DNA of 64,000 nucleotides from Annona cherimola (lineage: Eukaryota > Streptophyta > Magnoliopsida > Magnoliales > Annonaceae), in the NCBI GenBank assembly GCA_030490835.1, contig CM059971.1, positions 25,289,817 through 25,353,816 of the forward strand. The letters run 5' to 3'. Below are positions 59,152 to 64,000 of this stretch, piece by piece. The notes below the pieces were generated by a model. It was not told where the DNA came from and searched no databases. It saw nothing but the letters and a program-made list of their open reading frames with translations. A program made the translations under genes and the position numbers. Positions within the stretch are counted from its first letter, which is position 1. Every line of letters begins with the position of its first letter.

Positions 59152-59463
59152 CAATCGTATGCCCCCGGGAGCATGCACATACACTTATTTTTTATTTTTT
59201 TGAAATTTTTTTACAATATTGTTAATCTATGTGTATTTAATATGTATATAAATTTTTATCATTTTTTGAGTATTTTAGATATTTATTTTTAATTTTTGAA
59301 AATAAGTGAAATTACCTAAAAATGCCACTGATTTTTAAAAATAAAAAATAAATATCTACTATACTCCAAAAATGGTACAAATTTATAAGTGTATTAAATA
59401 TACTTATATTAATATTTTTATAAAAAAAAAAAATAGATGTGCTGCCGGGAGCGCACGATCGGC
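59152..59463. mobile_element. MITE related to the 16072 Mutator-like element
   Basis: The left tip CAATCGTATGCCCCCGGGAG and right tip, reverse-complemented, CGATCGTGCGCTCCCGGCAG pair. The core is plainly homologous to 16072-16479 (GTATTTTAGATATTTATTTTT, AAATGCCACTGATTTTTAAA, CCAAAAATGGTA). It lacks the second GC-rich palindrome arm, and no 9-bp duplication was found. Confidence 0.75.
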
Positions 59464-59650
59464 CTCCAACAAACACACCATTAACTAGAGAGTTTTAAGT
59501 CGCGTGTTTTTTTATGCTGCCAGACGCACCCGTGTTTGCCCGCCTCCCATTTTTTCCCTGAAATGCAATGACTAAAATGCCCTTCCGCTGCTCGTCGCCC
59601 TGCTTATAAATGCCATAAACTCCGAATTTCCCACCATTTTTCACTACGAA
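59464..59650 (+). promoter_or_regulatory. Presumed promoter of the RST1-like gene
   Basis: TTATAAA at 59604-59610 lies 41 bp upstream of the ATG at 59651. If used as a TATA box the leader would be only about 10-15 bases, so transcription may start elsewhere. Confidence 0.4.
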
Positions 59651-62600
59651 ATGGATTCATACTCTCCACTGCTGGAGCGAATCCGCGCGCCTCAGCCCTT
59701 GCTCCAACGCTTCGCTGTCATCTCCCTCTTCGACAAGATCCGATCCGATGCTCCGGATTCCGCCTCTGTCGGCACCGTTGTGTCCCACTGCCTCCAATCC
59801 AGTGCGGCTGCCGTTGTCGATCAGACGGTTCGGGAGCTCTGCCGCCTCGTCAAGGACCGCAAGATGAGGACCTCCGAAGGCCTCCTGGAGCTGCAGGCGG
59901 GTCTGGAGGGATGCCGAGATCCTCGCTTTGTTGATGTTTTCGTGAAGGGGATAGGGTTTCTCTGCCGTTTTGAGTTCAGGAACAACCCAGCTTGGGGATT
60001 TGAGGTGGCTGAAAACCATCCTTTTGTTAAGGTATTGATGTGTTGGGATGATTTGAAAGTTCCTTCAAATCTCATTGAAGATTAACCGTCATTGCCTTGT
60101 CCAAATGCAACTACCCAAAGTTTCGTTGCTGGAAGTGTTAAAATATTCACAGTTTTGAATTTTTGATTTTTTTTTCTGCGAATGTGGATCAGTGATAGTA
60201 ATCCAAAGATTACCCTAGTTAAAAACTTACATGGGTTACAAAATCGAGATCAGTTAAAGTTGAATATTAACATGGACACAGATATGTTCCTTTTAATGAA
60301 TAATAAAAGTATCTTGTTTTAAATCATTTTCATATATGTTATGTATGTATGTATGTATGTATGTATGTATGTATGTATGTATATATATATCATCAACATA
60401 AAATATGATAGAAAAATGATGGCTACTAAAATAAATTCCACCAGATTTGGTGTCTATTGAAGAACCGTCTGTACAAGAACTTGCTCATTCTTCATTCTAG
60501 GAACTGTGCAGACTAGTTTACTTTCTTTAAGGTAGTTGACCCTTTTGGTTCCATTAACTGTTGCAAAACGCCATTGCCCAGGTACAAGACTTAGCTAAAG
60601 CTTTTACAATGTTTAATGTCTGTAGATAACCTATCCACCATACGCATTCTTCATATGCTCAGAGCTTGCCAGTTAGGAATAGCTAAGTTCAAGAGGAATA
60701 ATTGAGTTGGAGAAAACCAAAGTTTTTGAATGTGGTAATTGAGGAAAAAATGTCTGCGGGTTTGGAGTTTTGGAATATTTTCCATGTATGAGATGGGGAT
60801 CTTTCTTTTAAATAATGACATAAAAGTACGTGTAAAAGAATTGTAGCAGAACTTTGTGTTTTGCATTTGACAAAATTTTTTGATCTAAATTTTTTTTTCC
60901 ATACACAACTATCCTATTTTTCAATCATTTCTTTACATCTTTCTATATAACTATTCTACTTTTCAATCATTTTTTTTACTACTTTTCATACACCTATCAT
61001 ATCTATTTTTAACTTTATTCTTTTTTTACTCATCATTATTACCCTACCATATCACATCCCTGTCTTCTAATTCAAAAACTTTTTATCAAAAATTTTTCTT
61101 TCAAAATTTTATCAAAACTTCAAACACACCCAAAGATTAGCAATTTTTTGTGAAATTCAGACTATAGGTAAACGTATTGAAATTTAGGGATGGTCAAATA
61201 TCATAACAACATTATTAAATCCAAAAAAAAAAAGAAATAATAGTAGCAGCAGTATATGTTGTTATTCTTATTGTCTATTATCGTCATCCTTGTCATCATA
61301 ATTATCAACTTTTGCAAAAGTGGCTATCCTAGTTTCATTCATAGGACCATATTAATGCCAGGATTTTCATGTGGTGGGAGTGTGAGATGAGTGAAAATTT
61401 GTAAAAATTATGTACAAGAATTTAAAAATGGTAATTTTTGGTATATGAAATAAGTATACCTGGGCCCACATAAAAATGAAAAGAGAACCAAAAAAATATA
61501 TTTAAAAATACTAAAAAAGGCATCACATATCAGGTGGAACGGGATGCATCATATATCATTGTGCTCCAATATCTTAATGTCCCAATAAAATAGAAGATAC
61601 ATGCATTCCCAAAATTAAATGTTTTTGGATGTTGGCTGGATTCTTGGAATATGATAGCAAAGCTAATGTGATGTATGGAGTTCAAGTTGCATAGGTGTCT
61701 TGTGAAATAAAAATGCTAAAAACATGTACAGCGTAATGAATGAGATTAAAAAAAAAATGGTCATATGTTCAAGCATAAATTTGATGTAGACCATCAAGTT
61801 ATGTCAACTAAAGCACTATAGTAATAAATAATGTGAGTTGCACATGAGGTACATTTCCCAACTGAATATGGAGGATATTTTGGGGTTCTTATGGTTTGAT
61901 AGAGTCATCATAGGCTAATCTAGTTGGCGATGTAGCATTGCAGCTTCTGATATATGGCTATACTCGGGTTAATTTACCAAATACTCTTCAACTAATGTTT
62001 ACAAATTAATAGATTCATTTTGGCTGTTTTCCGCTTAGGTGGGCTCCAATAGGGTAGTGCACAAGCGAAATGGACAAAAAAGTTGGTTTGCATTGACTTG
62101 ATAAGACTTGAGCACAGGCTTCAAATATATGACTGCACGCCAATGTCAAGCTCAGTTTATTTATTTAAGTAAATGCTTCATTATAAAATATAAATGTTTT
62201 ATCATGTGCAGTTTTTCATGGTCTAGACACTGAAATAGATAATTTACTTGATTTTTGTACAACTTGGCTTTGTTTCTGCTTGAATTAAAAGCTTACAATT
62301 CTTGCCTCAGCAGAGTCAGCCAATTTTGGTCTAAGCTCAACTCAAGCTTAAGTAGTTTTTCTTGGCTTCCCAATAAGCTCAAGTTAAGCATGCTCTCATT
62401 TGTATTCCTATATCTATTTTCTTTAACCATTTCATGATGTTAATTGCTTATTGATGCTTGCGCAAACTGTTTTATAGATGGTACTCGTGTCTTGGATTCA
62501 TGAACCATCAATGTAATGGATATTCATGAACATGCCATGAAAACTAAGGGCTTTTCCGTCAATTATGATGCATTCCGGATGGAGGTACTGTATGTGTTTT

Positions 62601-63146
62601 GCCAGGCACCAACACAGTTGTTACATCCAACCCTCTCAATGTAGAGAATATGTACCCATATGGTTTGTCTCAGACCTGAAGCACACAATTATTTCACTAT
62701 CAATTTGTCCTCAGAGCATGGTATTCTAATTATTGTTTGTAATGGTTTTGATGTATATCTAAGCATCTTTATGACCAAAATGTGAGGTCCTTTTCTCTTA
62801 TTCACCATTTCATCACTCTGATATGGTCTTGCTCTTTGACACGATGTGGTGGTTTGGTTGGCAGGTTCTTTCTTCTCGGGATGAGGCCCAACCTGAGCTT
62901 ATACAACAAGTTATTCTGTTTATTGCTCAAAATAGGCCACTGGGTTTTGCAAGAAGTTTGAAGTTCCTGAGAGCCTTTTTGATGTTTTCTCTTTTGAGAA
63001 TTCCATTTTCAACCTCTTCAGCTTCATTCATGAGACAGCTGATGTCATCAATAGCATCTTTGTCTTGCTCTTTTACACCAGAAGGGATGCTGATTATTGA
63101 AAATTTGTCAAGATGCTTGAAGTACTTTTATTGTAAGACTGCAGAG
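59651..63146 (+). CDS. RST1: RST1-like (focadhesin-type ARM/DUF3730) protein, first two exons, partial
   Basis: Exon 1 is 59651-60031 and exon 2 is 62865-63146, both phase 0, GT-AG (GTATTG; TTGGCAG). They give the first 221 residues. MDSYSPLLERIRAPQPLLQRF, VDQTVRELCRLVKDRK, GLLELQAGLEGCRDPRFVDV, FVKGIGFLCRFEF, ENHPFVK, VLSSRDEAQPELIQQVILFI and FLMFSLLRIPFSTSSASFMRQL match the N-terminus of plant RST1 as I recall it. RST1 is an alpha-helical repeat protein of about 1,800 residues. Together with its partner RIPR, RST1 links the cytoplasmic exosome to the SKI complex for RNA decay. It was first found through wax and embryo phenotypes. The donor GTAGCT at 63147 leads out; no third exon is clear before the window ends. 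Reading through exon 1 gives a 144-codon frame that stops in intron 1 and is not the protein. Confidence 0.82.
60341..60380. repeat. (ATGT)10 microsatellite
   Basis: Ten perfect tetranucleotide units followed by (AT)n in intron 1 of the RST1-like gene. Confidence 0.96.
60861..61134. mobile_element. MITE, GTGTGTTTGG family, in RST1-like intron 1
   Basis: The right end CTTCAAACACACCC and the left TTTGCATTTGACAAAATTTT are the family tips (left one mutated). Core blocks CTATATAACTATTCTAC and TTTTCAATCATTTTTT match the other copies. Confidence 0.7.
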
Positions 63147-63589
63147 GTAGCTACCCTATAATTAAATTGTTGTCCAACTCTTTATTATATCTTCTTGGGA
63201 ATGATTAATTGTTAGGTTAGCATTATTCCTCACAGTTTGTATATTGAGTCAAGTTCATTTGGTTTGGATCCAATTCCTACTAATAGGTGGCCGTGCTGCT
63301 AATTTCACTAGATTTTCATTGACTATGCTGTGCTATGTTTGGAAATTAAAGGATTTTTTCGTAATCCAGAATTTGCATATGTTTCTTTCATGTTTGAAGC
63401 AGATTTCTGTTTATGGAGCGCAAAACAGTATGAAATGCTGAAACATTGTCCTTCTTAAAAAATAAACGCAATGAAGGAAATGAAGCAATTTTTTGTTATC
63501 TTTACCAAAGATTTCCACTGGAGCCTTTTAGGGCTGTGGTCAGACTCATTCCATACATGTACCATGCTTTTTGTATAATGAAGTTCCAG

Positions 63590-63870
63590 CAATAGGCAAT
63601 AAAATGAGTGAAAGCAAGGTGGTTTAGGCATGTAAATGGAGGTCAGAATTTGCACCAGTTAGCAGGCATGAGTTTATATGCACATGGAGTGTCGGAAGAG
63701 ATCTAGAGGAACATCCAGAAACAAAGGATGGCTAGGAGTACTTCTGAAAGATACAAAAATGTTGGAGCTTTCCACGAACTTAGTTCATGACTGATAGGAA
63801 TGACACAACAAAATCCATGTAGCTGACCTCACATAGATAGTAAACAACTTATGATGATAATTATTATGAA
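63590..63870 (+). mobile_element. Degraded 3' end of an RTE-type LINE
   Basis: In broken frames it resembles the C-terminus of the LINE at 47904-49011. A KMSESK/RWF-type start, a GGAATGACACAACAAAATCC region where the other has the Trp-Arg-Asn motif, and CTGACCTCACATAGATAG in place of the CCGACCCCACATAGGTGG end are all visible. It finishes with an ATGATGATAATT tail. It is old and lies in the third-exon-side intron of the RST1-like gene or just past it. Confidence 0.7.
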
Positions 63871-64000
63871 GTGCATGTAATCGAGTAGTGCTAACAGTGG
63901 GAATCCTTAAGGATGGAATCAGGATTGGTTAGAGCTAATGCTAGATATTATTCTCATGTGGGCATCATCGTGCATATGCAATTTAGTGTAACAGGTTAGA

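Noticed and set aside
59657..60075. Minus-strand ORFs opposite RST1 exon 1
   Set aside because: Shadows of a recognised exon with correct splice sites on the plus strand.
63244..63441. Third exon of the RST1-like gene
   Set aside because: The frame has no helical-repeat wording and no convincing acceptor; exon 3 probably lies beyond the window.

Overview
The window is nuclear DNA from a flowering plant. It holds three recognisable protein-coding genes with GT-AG introns and plant-specific or plant-type products, plus plant LTR retrotransposons, TRIMs, an RTE-type LINE, an Au-type SINE remnant and many MITEs. Introns are long and filled with transposons (4.35 kb in APRF1, 3.76 kb in ASR3, 2.8 kb in RST1) and the DNA is AT-rich. 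The species cannot be named from the sequence.

Layout. 1-15,500 is a retrotransposon bed. A decayed minus-strand plant transposon-type gene is split by an exactly 4.0-kb solo LTR (605-4604, TSD TAGAA). Next comes a minus-strand Ty1-copia pol fragment (5667-7282). It abuts a plus-strand copia element of the same broad type (LTR 7283-8918, PBS, gag, pol to about 12,540, truncated in RT). A related minus-strand solo LTR follows (14167-15482, TSD CTAAA). 15,790-16,490 holds two foldback elements, one a 408-bp Mutator-like MITE with a 9-bp TSD.

16,880-23,186 is a complete three-exon trihelix transcription factor gene of the ASR3 type. Its first intron carries a three-LTR TRIM and a truncated SINE. 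24,449-29,843 is a decayed minus-strand copia element with both LTRs. 34,290-35,287 is a receptor-like-kinase pseudogene. 35,800-36,237 is an intact-looking TRIM.

36,734-49,649 is a complete ten-exon WD40 gene matching APRF1 (the plant Swd2 homologue of COMPASS). Intron 9 carries a young 5'-truncated RTE LINE with an open 360-codon reverse transcriptase frame. 52-59.5 kb is a MITE-rich intergenic block with at least four families. 59,651 to the right edge is the 5' part (two exons, 221 codons) of an RST1/focadhesin-like gene, which runs off the window.

The three genes do not form a pathway cluster. ASR3 is a transcriptional repressor in immunity, APRF1 acts in H3K4 methylation and flowering, and RST1 bridges the exosome and SKI complex in cytoplasmic RNA decay. 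No tRNA, rRNA, CRISPR array or bacterial-type system was seen. The unusual material is the transposon architecture.
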